From NCBI GenBank assembly GCA_963729195.1, contig CAVSNF010000024.1, positions 372,001 through 436,000 of the forward strand: a stretch of DNA of 64,000 nucleotides. The letters run 5' to 3'. Origin of the DNA: CAVPTL01 sp963729195. Lineage in GTDB: Bacteria; Actinomycetota; Thermoleophilia; Gaiellales; JAICJC01. The position numbers and the translations under genes were made by a program. The notes under the pieces were generated by a model, which saw nothing but the letters and a program-made list of their open reading frames with translations, was not told the DNA's origin and searched no databases. Below, piece after piece: positions 1 through 10,681 of this stretch (position 1 is the first letter of the stretch; each line of letters opens with the position of its first letter).

Positions 1-549
1 GCCAGCACGTCGCCTGGCGGTCGCGCGGGATCGACATCGGGCTGGCGTTCAATCTGCCGGTGACGCTGTGGGAGCCCGCCGCGATTCGCAACATGCTGCA
101 GGCTGATCCGAAGCCACGGGGTCGACCCCACCGAACTCCTGATCGAGATCACCGAGTCGACCGCGATGCGCCAGACACCGGACAACGAGGCGGTGCTGCG
201 CATGATCAGCTCGGCCGGGCTGCGACTGGCACTGGACGATTTCGGCACCGGGCACTCCTCGCTGGCCCGCCTGAAGCAGATGCCCGCCACCACTCTCAAG
301 ATCGACCGCTCGTTCGTCCGCGACCTGCCCGACGACGACGAGTCCGCGGCGCTGGTGGTGGCGATCATCCAGCTCTCTCGCAACCTGGGCATGGAGCCGC
401 TGGCCGAGGGCATCGAGACCGAGGCTCAGTGGCGGTTCCTGCGGGACGTCGGATGCACCCTGGGCCAGGGCTTCGTCGTCTCTCGCCCGGTACCGGCCCA
501 CGAAGTCGAAGAGCTCTTCCTGCGCGAACGCCTCGACCACGCAGCGTGA
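1..549 (+). CDS. EAL-domain cyclic-di-GMP phosphodiesterase, 3' part
   Basis: C-terminal part of an EAL domain, the c-di-GMP-specific phosphodiesterase fold; the 5' end and the EAL signature itself lie outside the window. Visible family landmarks are an FNLPV strand, EITES, DDFGTGHSSL, the KIDRSFV lysine and AEGIET, so the metal and catalytic residues that can be seen are present. The reading frame changes near 114-115: the first part reads in one frame to LQADPK and the rest (HGVDPTELLIEITES onward) in the next. Deleting one C in gaagccacgg restores a continuous domain, so I treat it as one gene. It is convergent with fmt. No GGDEF or sensor domain can be assessed. Confidence 0.85.
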
Positions 550-559
550 GAGCGTCGGT

Positions 560-592
560 GGTGAATAACGGTGCCTGGCACCGTTATTCACC
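560..592. repeat. Palindromic repeat, copy 1
   Basis: Perfect inverted repeat with 16-base arms around a single T; the core arm is GTGAATAACGGTGCC. It lies between the convergent EAL gene and fmt. The fmt stop codon TAA (584-586, minus strand) lies inside it. The same 31-base core occurs at 40110-40140 and a diverged copy at 58851-58883. As RNA it would form a strong hairpin from either strand, so it may act as a two-way terminator. I see no transposase nearby. Confidence 0.9.
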
Positions 593-1469
593 CGCGCGTT
601 TGGGTGAGTCGCGGAGGCCGCGGAGGTAGTCGGCGGTGGGCATGCGGCGCTTGCCGGCCGGCTGGAGATCGAGCACCTCGTAGCTGCCGTCGCCGCAGGC
701 CAGTGTGAGCGGGGGGCCGACCACCTGACCTGGATCTCCCCCGCCGCCGTGCGGGTTTGCTCTCCCCCGCCAGATCACCACCGGTCGGCCGTCCAGCTGT
801 GAGCGCGCGCCCAGGTCAGGGGCCAGCGCGCGCACCAGCCGATCGACCTCCACCGCCGAGCGCGACCAGTCGATGCCACGATCGTCGGCGGTGATCTTGT
901 GGGCGTAGGTGACCCCCGCTGACGCCTGCTCAACACCGGTCGTCTGGCCGCGGAGGGCGGCTGCAAGCAGTGGCACTCCCAGCTCGAGCGCTCGTGCACG
1001 AATCGCGCCGCTGTCATCCGACGAGGCCGATCGGGAACCGCTCCACCCCGTGCACCGGGCCGGCGTCGAGCTGCTCCACCAGCTCGATCACGCACACGCC
1101 GGTGGTGTCGTCCCCGGCCATGATCGCCCGCTCCACCGGCGCCGCGCCGCGCCACCGCGGGAGCAGCGACGGATGCAGGTTGAAGAGTGGATATGCGTGC
1201 AGCAGCGGGTCGCGCAGCAGCTGGCCGAAGGCCACCACCGCGGCCGCGTCGGCCGGCGGCGGTGCGGCGCTGGCGTTGTCGGTCTGGATCAGCTCCAAGC
1301 CCAACTCGCGTGCCCGAGTCGCCACCGGCGGCGGTCGCGGCGTACGGCCGCGTCCGGCAGGACGGTCGAGCTGGGTCACCACCCACGCGATCTCGACGCC
1401 GGCAGTGGTGTGCAGCAACTCCAAGGCGTCGGCACCGAACTGCGAGGTGCCGAAGAAGCCGAACGTCAC
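584..1469 (-). CDS. fmt: Methionyl-tRNA formyltransferase
   Basis: Transfers a formyl group from 10-formyl-tetrahydrofolate to Met-tRNA for translation initiation. The N-terminal half has the family opening TFGFFGTSQFGADAL, the FNLHPSLLPRWRGAAPVERA catalytic block and a D-T-T-G-V region; the C-terminal half has AHKITADDRGIDW. The frame breaks near 1022-1035: GVERFPI ends in one frame and SSDDSGAIRARALELG continues in the next. Start chosen at GTG 1469, four bases after the def stop, because homology begins there; an upstream ATG at 1514 would run inside def. The stop TAA lies inside palindromic repeat copy 1. The def-fmt pairing is the usual arrangement. Confidence 0.88.
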
Positions 1470-1473
1470 GCCG

Positions 1474-2056
1474 CTATCGGAGACGCAGCTCGCGCATCGC
1501 GGCGCGGCGATCATCCTTGGCGGCGCGGTCGATGATCAGTACGCCGTCAAGATGGTCGACCTCGTGCTGGAGGATGCGCGCCTCCATGCCCTCAGCCTCG
1601 ATCCGCAGCTCCACGCCGTCGCGGTCGCGACCGGTCGCCACCAGCCGCACAGACCGCTCCACCGGCACCAGCAGGTCACCGCCCAGCAGCGACAGGCAGC
1701 CCTCGGTATCGGTCTCGGTCTCCTCGGACAGCTCGGACAGCTCGGGGATTGATCAACACCACCGGCTCGTCCTCGTCCCGGCGGCGATACACCAGCACTC
1801 GCCGCAGCACCCCGATCTGAGGCGCCGCCAGACCCACGCCGTGCGAGTCGTTCATGATGGCGCACATGCGCTCGGCCAGCCGCAGCACGTCGTCGTCGAA
1901 CTCGCCCACCTCGTTGGCCGGAATTCGCAGCGCCGCATCAGGGTACTGGCGCACCAGCCGGCGAGCCGCCTCGTGATGGGCGCGCCGCTCCGCGGCGCTG
2001 GCGGCGGACTCGACTTCCTCTTCCTCTTCGTGCTCCTGTACCTGTTCTTCAGCCAC
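1474..2056 (-). CDS. def: Peptide deformylase
   Basis: Metalloenzyme that removes the N-formyl group from nascent proteins. All three metal-site motifs are present: GVGLAAPQIG, EGCLS and QHEVDHLDG. The N-terminus carries a glutamate-rich stretch (EEQVQEHEEEEEVE) before the usual fold, and an extra acidic loop (ELSELSEETETDTE) precedes EGCLS. The frame breaks at the GGGG run near 1744-1747 (plus strand); removing one base gives LINPELSELSEE in register with EGCLS. Lies four bases upstream of fmt in the same direction and probably shares its transcript. Confidence 0.9.
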
Positions 2057-2065
2057 GCGCGCAGT

Positions 2066-2612
2066 TTACCGTCGGACCAGCTCGTCGGCCGCTGCCACAT
2101 GGGCGTAGCCGTCCCCCAGCGCAGCCAGGAAGGCGGCGTGCACGTCCGCGGCGGGAATCGACCGCCCGTCGAACTCGAGCGCCATGGTCGCGCAGGCGTC
2201 GTGGGCGACCGCGGTGGTGAAGCCCAGGTCGACCGCGGCCCGCACGGTGGCATCCACGCACATGCTGGTCATCATGCCGCACACCACCAGCTCGTCGATC
2301 TCCCGCTCGCGCAGGTGTGACTCCAGCGGGGTCTCCAGAAACGAGTTGGGATGGGCCTTGGCGAACACCTGCTCACCGTCGGCGGGCGCAACCCGCTCAT
2401 TGATCTCGACGCCCGGCGGAACCGGGCACCATGAAGGTGGCATCGCCGGCGTCCCACACGTGCTGGATGTGCACCACCTCGAGGCCGCGCAAGCGAAAGG
2501 ACTGGAGCAGCAGCCGGGCCTGGTCGGCGGCCGCCTCGGGGCCTTCCAGCGGATTTGCACCGCCGGGGAAGTAGTCATTTTGGATGTCGACGATCACGAG
2601 TGCTTGGGTCAT
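2066..2612 (-). CDS. Isochorismatase-family cysteine hydrolase
   Basis: Member of the isochorismatase/nicotinamidase fold. The putative Asp-Lys-Cys triad is visible as VIVDIQNDYF near the start, AKAHPNSF in the middle and VVCGMMTSMCVDATVRA. The substrate cannot be told from sequence; nicotinamide, isochorismate and other amides are all hydrolysed within the family. The frame changes near 2412-2414 (a CCC run), where MVPGSAG must join VEINERVAPADG. Start ATG 2612 is favoured by the family pattern M-T-x-ALVIVD; ATG 2624 in the same frame is the alternative. Lies between priA and def on the same strand. Confidence 0.82.
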
Positions 2613-2635
2613 GGCGGGCACCATACCCGGTGGCC

Positions 2636-4574
2636 CTACAGCAGTGTCTGGGGATCGACGTCAAGCGTGGCGGTGGCATCCGCCCGCCGCAGATCGGCGG
2701 ACAGCTGTCCCATCATGTCGCGGAAGACCGCGGCGCAGCGGCGGGCGTTCTCGGTCTTGATCAGCACGTGGGAGCGCTCACGGTCGCGCAGCCGCGGCAG
2801 CGGCGCCGGCCCCAGGATCTGATCGCCGGTCAGCTGTGGCCGGGCGGCAGACACCAGCGCCTCCAGCGCTCCTGTCGCCACACCCGCGTCCGGGGCGGTG
2901 ACAAGCAGCCGCACGAGCCGCTTGAACGGCGGGTAGCCGAGCTCTTGGCGGCGCTCCAGCTCCCCGGTGAGGAACTCCTCCACCGCATGCCGCGCCGCCA
3001 GCGCGATCGGTCGCAGCTCCGGGTTCCAGGTCTGCACGATCACCGTGCCGGTGGGGTCGCCGGGTCGCCCCGGACGTCCGGCCAGCTGCGTCAGCAGCGC
3101 AAACGTGCGTTCCTCGGACCGGAAATCCGGCATCGACAGGCCGACGTCGGCATCCAGCACCGCCGCCAGCCGCACCCCCGCCACGTCATGCCCCTTGGCC
3201 ACCAGCTGGGTACCCACCAAGCACGCCGCGCTCGGCGTCGGCAAACCGCGCCAGGGTCGCTTCCGGCTCTCCCGCTCGAGACGCGACATCAGCGTCCAGT
3301 CGAGACACCTCCAGCCCTGGGAAGCGCGGTCGCCAGCTCGCGCTCGACCGCCACCGTGCCCGCGCCGATCTGGGCGAGGTCGACCGAACCGCAGTTCGGG
3401 CAGGCCCGCGGCCGGGGCTCACTGTGGCCGCAGTGATGGCAGCGGAGACTGCGGCCGTGCAGCGTCAGCGACACGTCGCAGCGGGGACAGCGCCATCCGG
3501 TGGCACACGAGCGGCAGTGCAGCGCCGAGGCCGAACCCCGCCGGTTCTGCAGCACGATCGCCCGGCCCCCGGAGTCTTCGATCTCGGCCAGCGCATCCAC
3601 CAGCGGCCGGGTCAGCGGGTAGCCGCCGTCGCGGCGAAGGTCGACGGTGACCACCCGCGGCAGCCCGGCGCCGCCGATCCGAGCCGGCAACGACACCCTG
3701 CGCGCGACCCCGAACCACGACTCCGGCCGCGGCGTGGCGCTGCCGAAGATCGCAACTGCGCCCTCCAGCCGGGCGCGTTTGACCGCCACCCGGCGAGCGT
3801 CGTAGCGCGGATCGGCCTCATGCTTGTAGGAGGCGTCGTGCTCCTCGTCCACCACGATCACTCCCAGCCCCGGGGCGGCGGCGAACACGGCCGAGCGGGC
3901 GCCGACCACGACCCGGGCCTCTCCGGCGGCGATCCGGCGGTGCTCGTCGCCCCGCCGCGCCGGTGTCAGCCCCGAGTGCAGCACCGCCACCGTCGGTCCG
4001 AACCGTGCCCGGAACCGGCGCGCGGTCTGGGGGGTGAGCGCGATCTCGGGCACCAGCACGATGGCGCTTCGTCCCAGCGCCAGCGCACGTTCGATCACCC
4101 GCAGGTAGAGCTCGGTCTTGCCCGATCCGGTGACGCCGTGCACCAGCACCTCCCCACCCCCGGCGTCCAGCACCTGCAGGCAGGCGTTCACCGCCGCCTC
4201 CTGCTCGCTGGTGAGTGTCACCGGCGTCTGCCGCGGCACCGCCGCCACCGGCTTCAGCGCCCGTTTGGCGGGCTTGGGCGGCTGTACCAGGGCCAGCGCG
4301 CGGGCGGTGGTCGATCCGCACTCGGCCGCGAGCCACTCGGCCAGATCCACCAGCGTCTCGGGGATCGCTCCGATGACCGCGTCGACGGCTTGAGATCGTC
4401 GCTGGGGGCGTCGGCGGCGACCTCCGCCACCACTGCGGTCACCGGCCGCGCACCGAACTCCACCTGTACCAGCGAACCACGCCGAACCTGGGCTGCCAGC
4501 TCGGCGGAGACGGCGTAGTCGAAGCTGCGGTCGACCGCTCGCGCTGTCACCAGCGGCCAGCAGCGTGCGATCAA
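2636..4574 (-). CDS. priA: Primosomal protein N' (PriA helicase)
   Basis: DEAH-type helicase that reloads the replisome at stalled forks. Order of parts: N-terminal 3'-end-binding domain (RSFDYAVSAEL), Walker A GVTGSGKTE, Walker B VVDEEHDASYK, the eight-cysteine zinc region (CRSCATGWRCPRC, CHHCG, CPNCGS) and the C-terminal helicase lobe with VGTQLVAKGHD. Three frame changes split it: near 4388 (one base missing, LKPVDAVIG), near 3315 (extra C in CCC, LPRLEVSRLDAD) and near 3219 (extra A, RGVLVGTQLVAKGHD). Each repair gives family-consistent sequence, so I regard the gene as intact. TTG start at 4574 overlaps the metK stop as TTGA. Confidence 0.9.
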
Positions 4575-5827
4575 TGCGCGGCGCTGGCGGGCTCGCCCAG
4601 CCCGCAGGCGGCGCGGAGCGCCGCTGCCCGATCGGTGCGCTCCCAGGTGAACCCGTCGCCGTCGCGACCGAAGTGACCGTAGGCGGCCGTGGGCCGGTAC
4701 ACCGGTCGCAGCAGATCGAGATCGCGAATGATCGCCGCCGGGCGCAGGTCGAACACCTCGCTCACGGCCTGCTCGATCAGCTCGCGATCGACCTGCTCGG
4801 TGCCGAACGTCTCCACCGACACCGACACCGGGTGGGCCACTCCGATCGCATAGGCGACCTGCAGCTCGACCCGAGCGGCCAGACCGGCGGCCACCACGTT
4901 CTTGGCCACCCAGCGCATCGCATAGGCCGCGGAACGGTCGACCTTGGAGGGATCCTTCCCGGAGAAGGCACCGCCGCCGTGGCGGGCAGCGCCCCCATAG
5001 GTGTCGACGATGATCTTGCGCCCGGTCAGGCCGGTGTCACCCATCGGCCCGCCGGTGACGAACCGGCCGGTTGGGTTCACCAGCACGAAATCTGGTTCCT
5101 GGAAGCGCTCCGCGGGGCACAGCTCCTGCGGCATCTCGGGGCGCAACACGTGCTCGATCACGTCGGCTTTGATCTGGTCGACGGCGATGTCGGGATCGTG
5201 CTGGGTGGAGACCAGCAGCCGTTCCACCTGCACCGGCACGAAGCTGCCGCCCTGGGAGCGGTAGCGCACCGTCACCTGGGCCTTGCCGTCGGGGCGAAGA
5301 TAGAACAGCGGCCCCTGCTTGCGCACCTGGGCCAGCCGCCGGGTGATGCGGTGGGCCAGCATCAGCGGCAGCGGCATCAGCTCAGGCGTCTCGTCGGTCG
5401 CGTAGCCGAACATCATGCCCTGGTCGCCGGCTCCCTGAACGTCCAGCTCGGCCGCGTCGCGCTCGTGCTGCTGCTCGTAGGAGGAGTGCACGCCCCGGAG
5501 GATGTCCGACGACTGCTCGTCCAGCGCAACCACGACCCCGCAGGTGGCGTAGTCGAACCCATACGAGGCGTCGGTGTAGCCGATGTCGCGAACGGTCTCG
5601 CGCACCACTCGGGGAATGTCGACGTAGGCCTCGGTCGAGATCTCGCCGGCCACCACCACCAGTCCGGTGGTGATCAGCACCTCGCAGGCCACATGGCCCT
5701 CGGGGTCGAGTCGCAGCACCTCGTCCAAGACACCGTCGGAGATCTGGTCGGCAACCTTGTCGGGATGACCCTCGGTGACGGACTCCGAGGTGAACAGAAA
5801 CTCGCCGGCTTTGAGATCGGGACTCAC
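4571..5827 (-). CDS. metK: S-adenosylmethionine synthase
   Basis: Makes SAM from methionine and ATP. The 418-residue frame is unbroken and of slightly above usual family length. Signatures are TSESVTEGHPDK near the N-terminus, GAGDQGMMFGYA and the phosphate-binding GGGAFSGKDPSKVDRSAAY. Overlaps priA by four bases at its stop, with gpsA 28 bases upstream. The metK-priA neighbourhood fits an actinobacterial-type genome but is not diagnostic alone. Confidence 0.97.
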   Translation of the reverse strand: MSPDLKAGEFLFTSESVTEGHPDKVADQISDGVLDEVLRLDPEGHVACEVLITTGLVVVAGEISTEAYVDIPRVVRETVRDIGYTDASYGFDYATCGVVVALDEQSSDILRGVHSSYEQQHERDAAELDVQGAGDQGMMFGYATDETPELMPLPLMLAHRITRRLAQVRKQGPLFYLRPDGKAQVTVRYRSQGGSFVPVQVERLLVSTQHDPDIAVDQIKADVIEHVLRPEMPQELCPAERFQEPDFVLVNPTGRFVTGGPMGDTGLTGRKIIVDTYGGAARHGGGAFSGKDPSKVDRSAAYAMRWVAKNVVAAGLAARVELQVAYAIGVAHPVSVSVETFGTEQVDRELIEQAVSEVFDLRPAAIIRDLDLLRPVYRPTAAYGHFGRDGDGFTWERTDRAAALRAACGLGEPASAAH

Positions 5828-5855
5828 TGCCCAGATCGTAACCCACGAAGCTCGC

Positions 5856-6844
5856 TCACTCCTCCACTGGCTCGCGCCCCATCAACTCGGCCAGCGCCTC
5901 GCAGCGGCTCCTTGCCCTCGAACGCGACCTCACAAACAGCATTGGTGATGGGTAGCTCCAAGTCCCGCGAGCGAGCGATCTCCCGCAGCACCGGCGCGGT
6001 CGTGAGGCCTTCGGCGACCTGCCCGATCTCGGATTCGATCCAGCCCGCCGGAACGCCCTGGGCAAGCAGCTCCCCGGCCCGCCGGTTGCGGGAATGGCGA
6101 GACGTGCAGGTGGCCACCAGATCGCCCATTCCGGCCATCCCGGAGTAGGTCTTGGCCTCCGCCCCGAAGGCCGCGCCGAGGCGGTACATCTCAGCCATGC
6201 CGCGAGTGATGATGGCCGCCTTGGCGTTGTCGCCGAAGCCAAGGCCGTCCGACACGCCCGCCGTCAGACCGATCACGTTCTTGGCCGCTCCGCACAGCTC
6301 CACGCCGACCACGTCTCGGGATGCGTACACCCGCAGCAGCCGGCTCGAGATCGCCGCCTGGAGCGTGCGCGCCAGCTCGATGTCGGCCGCCGCGACCACC
6401 GAGGCGGTGGGAAAGTCACGGGCCACCTCCTCGGCATGGTTGGGTCCCGACAGCACCGCCACGCGCTCCTCCCCCAGCTGGGCGGCTGCGATCTCCGACA
6501 GCCGCAGGCCGGTTTCGGGGTCGAGGCCCTTGGTCATCGAGAGCAGCACCGCTGCCGGGCGCCATCCGCTGCCCGATACCGTCCACCACCTCGGCAAACG
6601 CCCGACTGGGTACCGCGATCACCACCACGTCTGCTGCGCTGAGATCGGCGCTGCCGAAATCCCCTGCGACCAGGTTCACGGGCAGGGCGATGTCGAACAG
6701 ATACCGCGGATTGCGGTGGTAGGTGTTGATCGCGGCCGCCTGTTCGGCGTCGCGGCACACCAACAGCACCTCGTGCCCTTCGTTGGCCATCAGCCTGGCA
6801 AAGGCGGTTCCCCAGCTGCCACAACCGATGACCGCGATGTTCAT
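5856..6844 (-). CDS. gpsA: Glycerol-3-phosphate dehydrogenase [NAD(P)+]
   Basis: Reduces dihydroxyacetone phosphate to sn-glycerol-3-phosphate for phospholipid synthesis. Shows the Rossmann motif VIGCGSWGTAFA, the catalytic-lysine region CGAAKNVIGLTAG and the NRRAGELLAQG region. Two frame changes: near 6553 (an extra base; the repaired text reads APGAVLLSMTKGLD) and near 5901 (repaired text FEGKEPLEALAELMGREPVEE, then stop at 5856). Without the second repair the frame runs on into metK, which is unlikely. ATG start overlaps the der stop as ATGA. Neighbouring plsC uses its product. Confidence 0.9.
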
Positions 6845-8197
6845 GAGCGGTCTCTGCTGACGAAGTCGATGATCACCGGCACCCCGTCCAGCCCGAGCCG
6901 TGCACGCAGTTGGTTCTCGACGTAGTAGGCGTAGTCGCGGGTGACCAGCGTGCGATCGTTCACGAACAGGCGAAACCGAGGCGGCCGCACCTGAAACTGG
7001 GTGCCGTACATCAGGTTGAGGCGCTTGCGACCGCGGCGGGGCGGTTCCCGGCCGGCATTGATCTCGGCGATCACACGGTTCAGCTGACCGGTACCGATGC
7101 GTGAGCCGTAGCGGCGAAACAGGTCGGTGACGGTATCCAGCATGCGGTCGATATTACGTCCCGTCAGCGACGAGGTGGTGACGATCGCCGGACGCTGGCG
7201 CAACTTGCCGCTGAGACGGTCGGCGACGTCGTCCACGGTGACCGTCGAGATATCCCACTTGGACACCACCACCAGCGTTGCGCAGCCGGCCTTGCGGGCC
7301 ACGTCTGCGACGGCCAGATCCCCCTCGGTGACGCCCTCCGAGGCATCGATCAAGACCAGCGCCACGTCAGCCCGGTCGGCGGCCTCCATGGTGCGCACTT
7401 CGCTGTAGAACTCGATCCCTTGGCGATGGCGGCGCTTGCGGCGAAGCCCAGCCGTATCGACCAGCTGGAAATGATCGTCACCGCGCACGAAGCTGGTATC
7501 GATCGGGTCGCGGGTGGTCCCCGGTACCGGTGAGACGATCACCCGCGGCCGGCCCAGAATCGCATTCAGAAGCGACGACTTGCCGACGTTCGGTCGACCC
7601 AGGATGGCAACCCGGATGTGATCGAACGGCTCCAGCACCCGCTCCTGGCCGTGCTCGCGGAGCTTGGCCACCACCAGATCGAGCAGATCGCCACTGCCGC
7701 GGCCGTGCAGCGCCGAGATCGGCACCGGATCCCCCAGGCCAAGGCTATGGAGATCCAGCGCACCCTGCTCGTGGCGGCCGTCGTCGAGCTTGTTGGCAAC
7801 CACCACCACCGGTCGACCGGATCGCCGCAGGATGCTCGCGATCTCCTCATCGCCGGCGGCCAGGCCGGCCCGGGCGTCGATCACCAAGCAGCACCACGTC
7901 GGCCTCCGCCACCGCCTGGCGAGCCTGGTCGGCGACGGCGGCCTGCATCGGCGTCTCATCGCCGGCGTCGACACCGCCGGTATCGACCAGCAGGAACGCC
8001 TCGCCGGCCCACTCGCACACCACCTCGTTGCGGTCGCGGGTCACCCCCGGCGCCTCGTCGACGACCGTTCGGCGGCTGCCGGTGAGCCGGTTGATCAGCG
8101 TCGACTTGCCCGCGTTGGGGAATCCCACAACCGCCACCGACCCCAGGATCGTGCGCGGCTCGGGAGCCGGTATCTCTGTGTCGTCTTCGGTGCTCAT
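6841..8197 (-). CDS. der: Tandem-GTPase ribosome assembly factor Der (EngA)
   Basis: Essential double-GTPase for 50S subunit assembly. First G domain: GFPNAGKST, APGVTRDRN, DTGG and NKLD; second: GRPNVGKSS, PGTTRDPID, DTAGLRRKRR and SKWD; then the KH-like C-terminal domain. One frame change near 7886 (an extra A in CCAAGC, plus strand) separates ADVVLL from VIDARAGLAAGD. ATG 8197 was chosen because it overlaps the plsC stop as ATGA and gives the usual short acidic leader MSTEDDTEIPAPEP. Part of a coupled run cmk-plsC-der-gpsA. Confidence 0.93.
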
Positions 8198-8808
8198 CGC
8201 GCCCTCTCGTACAGCTCTTTGATGTCCTCCATGAGCGCGTCGGCCACCTCGCGATAGGCCTCCGCCCGCCGCCGGCCGTCCAGCGCATACCGGCGCGGCT
8301 CGCCGAATGCCACGTGCGCGCGCCGCCACGGGCGCCAACCGCGGGTGCCGCGAATCGCGACCGGCACGACCTCCACGTCCTCCACCACCGCCACCCGGCC
8401 GGCACCGGCCTTGGCCTCGGCGATCTCGGACTGGCGATGGCCCTCGATGAAGATCGCAATCACACCGCCCTGCTCAACAGTATCGTGCACGATCCGAAGC
8501 GCCTCCCGGTCGGGCTCGCCTCGGCGCACCGGAAACGCTCCACCGCGGGCAATCAGCCATGCGAACGGCGCGAAGCCAAACAGCTCGGACTTGGCCATGA
8601 ACCTGATCGTGCGAGGCTGGGCATAGCCGAGCACCGGAATGTCGAAGAACGACTGGTGGTTGGACACCAGCAGCACCGGCCCACTGGCCGGCACCAGCAC
8701 ACGATCGTGGACGACGGGGCGCAGCAGCACCCACACCAACCCGCTGAACGTCAGGCGCAGGTACTTCCAGGTCTGATCGTGCACGCGAGGGTCGTCGGGG
8801 ATGTTCAT
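8194..8808 (-). CDS. 1-acyl-glycerol-3-phosphate acyltransferase family protein
   Basis: PlsC-type acyltransferase, expected at the membrane in phospholipid synthesis. The catalytic HX4D box is NHQSFFD. The usual substrate-binding EGTRS block reads EGHRQSE here, with His replacing Thr, so activity or specificity could differ from textbook AGPATs. It has 204 residues with a hydrophobic N-terminal segment (LTFSGLVWVLL). Overlaps cmk upstream and der downstream by four bases each (ATGA), a cmk-plsC-der order seen in many Gram-positives. Confidence 0.88.
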   Translation of the reverse strand: MNIPDDPRVHDQTWKYLRLTFSGLVWVLLRPVVHDRVLVPASGPVLLVSNHQSFFDIPVLGYAQPRTIRFMAKSELFGFAPFAWLIARGGAFPVRRGEPDREALRIVHDTVEQGGVIAIFIEGHRQSEIAEAKAGAGRVAVVEDVEVVPVAIRGTRGWRPWRRAHVAFGEPRRYALDGRRRAEAYREVADALMEDIKELYERAR

Positions 8809-9386
8809 GCGACCGCCTCCCGCACCAGCGCCAGCACCCGCGCCGTCACCTGATCGGCGTCCTGCTGACCGGTATCCACCACGTGGGCGTCCTTGGCCGG
8901 GGGCATCTGGGCGGCGTCGCGCTGATCGCGCTGGGCGATCGTTTTTTCGACCTCGTCAACCGGCAGTCCGAGGTCGCGTGCGCGGCGGGCGGCGCGCACC
9001 GCCACCGGTGCCGTCAGATAAATCTTCACGGCGGCGTCGGGACGCACATGCGTGCCGGTATCACGACCCTCCAGTACCGCTGCGTCGCCCGCCAGCCTGC
9101 GCTGCAGCTCACGCATCCGTTCACGCACCAGCGGATGCCGGGAGACTGCACTGACGGCCGCAGAGATACGTTCGGCGCGCAGGTCGGTGCCGTCCCGGGG
9201 TGCCACGCCCACCAGCGCGGCCAGGGAAGCCTGGTCGTCCAGATCGGTACTGCGCTCCAGCGCGACAGCGGTCAGCTCGCGGTACATCGACCCGGTATCC
9301 ACATACCGCACGCCCAAGGCCTCGGCGATGCGGCGGGCAACGGTGCTCTTGCCGACCCCCGCCGGGCCGTCGATGGTGACGATCAT
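8805..9386 (-). CDS. cmk: (d)CMP kinase
   Basis: Phosphorylates CMP and dCMP. P-loop DGPAGVGKSTVARR at the N-terminus, DTGSMYRE and the substrate loop EGRDTGTHVRPDA; most family members have EGRDIGT. It is 193 residues, rather short. Overlaps aroA upstream and plsC downstream by four bases, so all three are probably translated from one message. Confidence 0.92.
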   Translation of the reverse strand: MIVTIDGPAGVGKSTVARRIAEALGVRYVDTGSMYRELTAVALERSTDLDDQASLAALVGVAPRDGTDLRAERISAAVSAVSRHPLVRERMRELQRRLAGDAAVLEGRDTGTHVRPDAAVKIYLTAPVAVRAARRARDLGLPVDEVEKTIAQRDQRDAAQMPPAKDAHVVDTGQQDADQVTARVLALVREAVA

Positions 9387-10681
9387 TCCGAGACGGCCGC
9401 CAGCCGCTCGGCGAAATCGGGAAAGCTGACTCCCAGCGCCTCGGCGCCCTCGATGGTGACGCCGGTCTGGGAACAGGCACCGGCCACGGCTCCCAGCATC
9501 GCGATGCGGTGATCGCCGGCGGCGTCGATGTCACCACCGCGCAGACGGCGGGGCACACCGCGAATCTCGAATCCGTCGTCCAGCGCGGTCACGTGCGCCC
9601 CCACGGCGTTGAGCGCATCCACCACCGAGGTGATCCGGTCGGATTCCTTGACCCGCAGCTCGGCCGCGCCGCGGATCGTGGACACCCCGTGCGCGAAGCT
9701 CGCCAGAAGCACCAGCAACGGCAGCTCGTCGATCAGCGACGGCACCTGCTCGGCGGTCACGTCGGCCGCCACCAGCTCGGCCGGACGCACCTCGATATCG
9801 GCCACCGGCTCGCCGCCCACGAAGCGACGGCGGAACAATCCGACCCGCCCGCCCATCCGCTCCATCACCGCGAGCAGGCCGGTGCGGGTGGGATTGATGC
9901 CGATGCCGCGCAGCGTCAGATTCGACCCTTGGATCACCGACGCGCCCACGATGAACGGCGCGGCCGACGAGAAGTCGCCGGGCACCTCCACCGCGGGCAG
10001 CACCAGCTCGCGCACCGGAGAGATCGCGACCCGCCCGGGACGGCGGTCAACCGGGACGCCGGCGCGCTGCAGCATCCGCTCGGTGTGGTCGCGGGTCGGC
10101 AGCGGCTCCTCCACGGCGGTCACGCCATGGTCGCAGTACAACCCCGCCAGCAGCACCGCCGACTTGACCTGAGCCGATGCGACCGGCAGCCGGTAGGTGA
10201 TCGGATCGACGTGCCCGGATGCGGACACCGTCACCGGAGGGCATCCCTCGGTGGTGTCGATCTGAACTCCCATCTGCCGCAGCGGAGTGGCCACCCGTTC
10301 CATCGGCCGGCTGCGGATGCTGTCGTCGCCGGTGAGCACGAACTCGCCGGTCTGACCGGCCAGAATCCCCGGCAGCAGACGCATCAACGTGCCGGCATTG
10401 CGCACGTCGATGGCACCCTCGGGCGGCTTCAGCCCGCGCAGGCCGACGCCATGGATCACAAGCGTGGTCTCGTCGACGCGCTCGATCTCGACCCCCATCG
10501 AGCGGAATGCGTCAACGGTGGAGAGCGTATCGGCGGAAGGCCCAAAGCCGGTCACGGTGACCCGCTCCTCTGCCAGCGAGCCGAGCATCACCGCGCGATG
10601 GCTGACCGACTTGTCGCCGGGCACGTCCAGCTCGCCGGTGAGCCCGCCGGAAGGACCGACATGCAGCTGCTCGCTGCTCAC
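9383..10681 (-). CDS. aroA: 3-phosphoshikimate 1-carboxyvinyltransferase (EPSP synthase)
   Basis: Sixth step of the shikimate pathway: condenses shikimate-3-phosphate with PEP. 432 residues in an unbroken frame. Signatures are PGDKSVSHRAVMLG, RNAGTLMRLLPG (near the GNAGT motif of the family) and the C-terminal RVKESDRI. Coupled by ATGA to tyrA upstream and to cmk downstream. The run DAHP synthase-tyrA-aroA gathers entry, middle and tyrosine-branch steps of aromatic synthesis. Confidence 0.96.
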   Translation of the reverse strand: MSSEQLHVGPSGGLTGELDVPGDKSVSHRAVMLGSLAEERVTVTGFGPSADTLSTVDAFRSMGVEIERVDETTLVIHGVGLRGLKPPEGAIDVRNAGTLMRLLPGILAGQTGEFVLTGDDSIRSRPMERVATPLRQMGVQIDTTEGCPPVTVSASGHVDPITYRLPVASAQVKSAVLLAGLYCDHGVTAVEEPLPTRDHTERMLQRAGVPVDRRPGRVAISPVRELVLPAVEVPGDFSSAAPFIVGASVIQGSNLTLRGIGINPTRTGLLAVMERMGGRVGLFRRRFVGGEPVADIEVRPAELVAADVTAEQVPSLIDELPLLVLLASFAHGVSTIRGAAELRVKESDRITSVVDALNAVGAHVTALDDGFEIRGVPRRLRGGDIDAAGDHRIAMLGAVAGACSQTGVTIEGAEALGVSFPDFAERLAAVSE

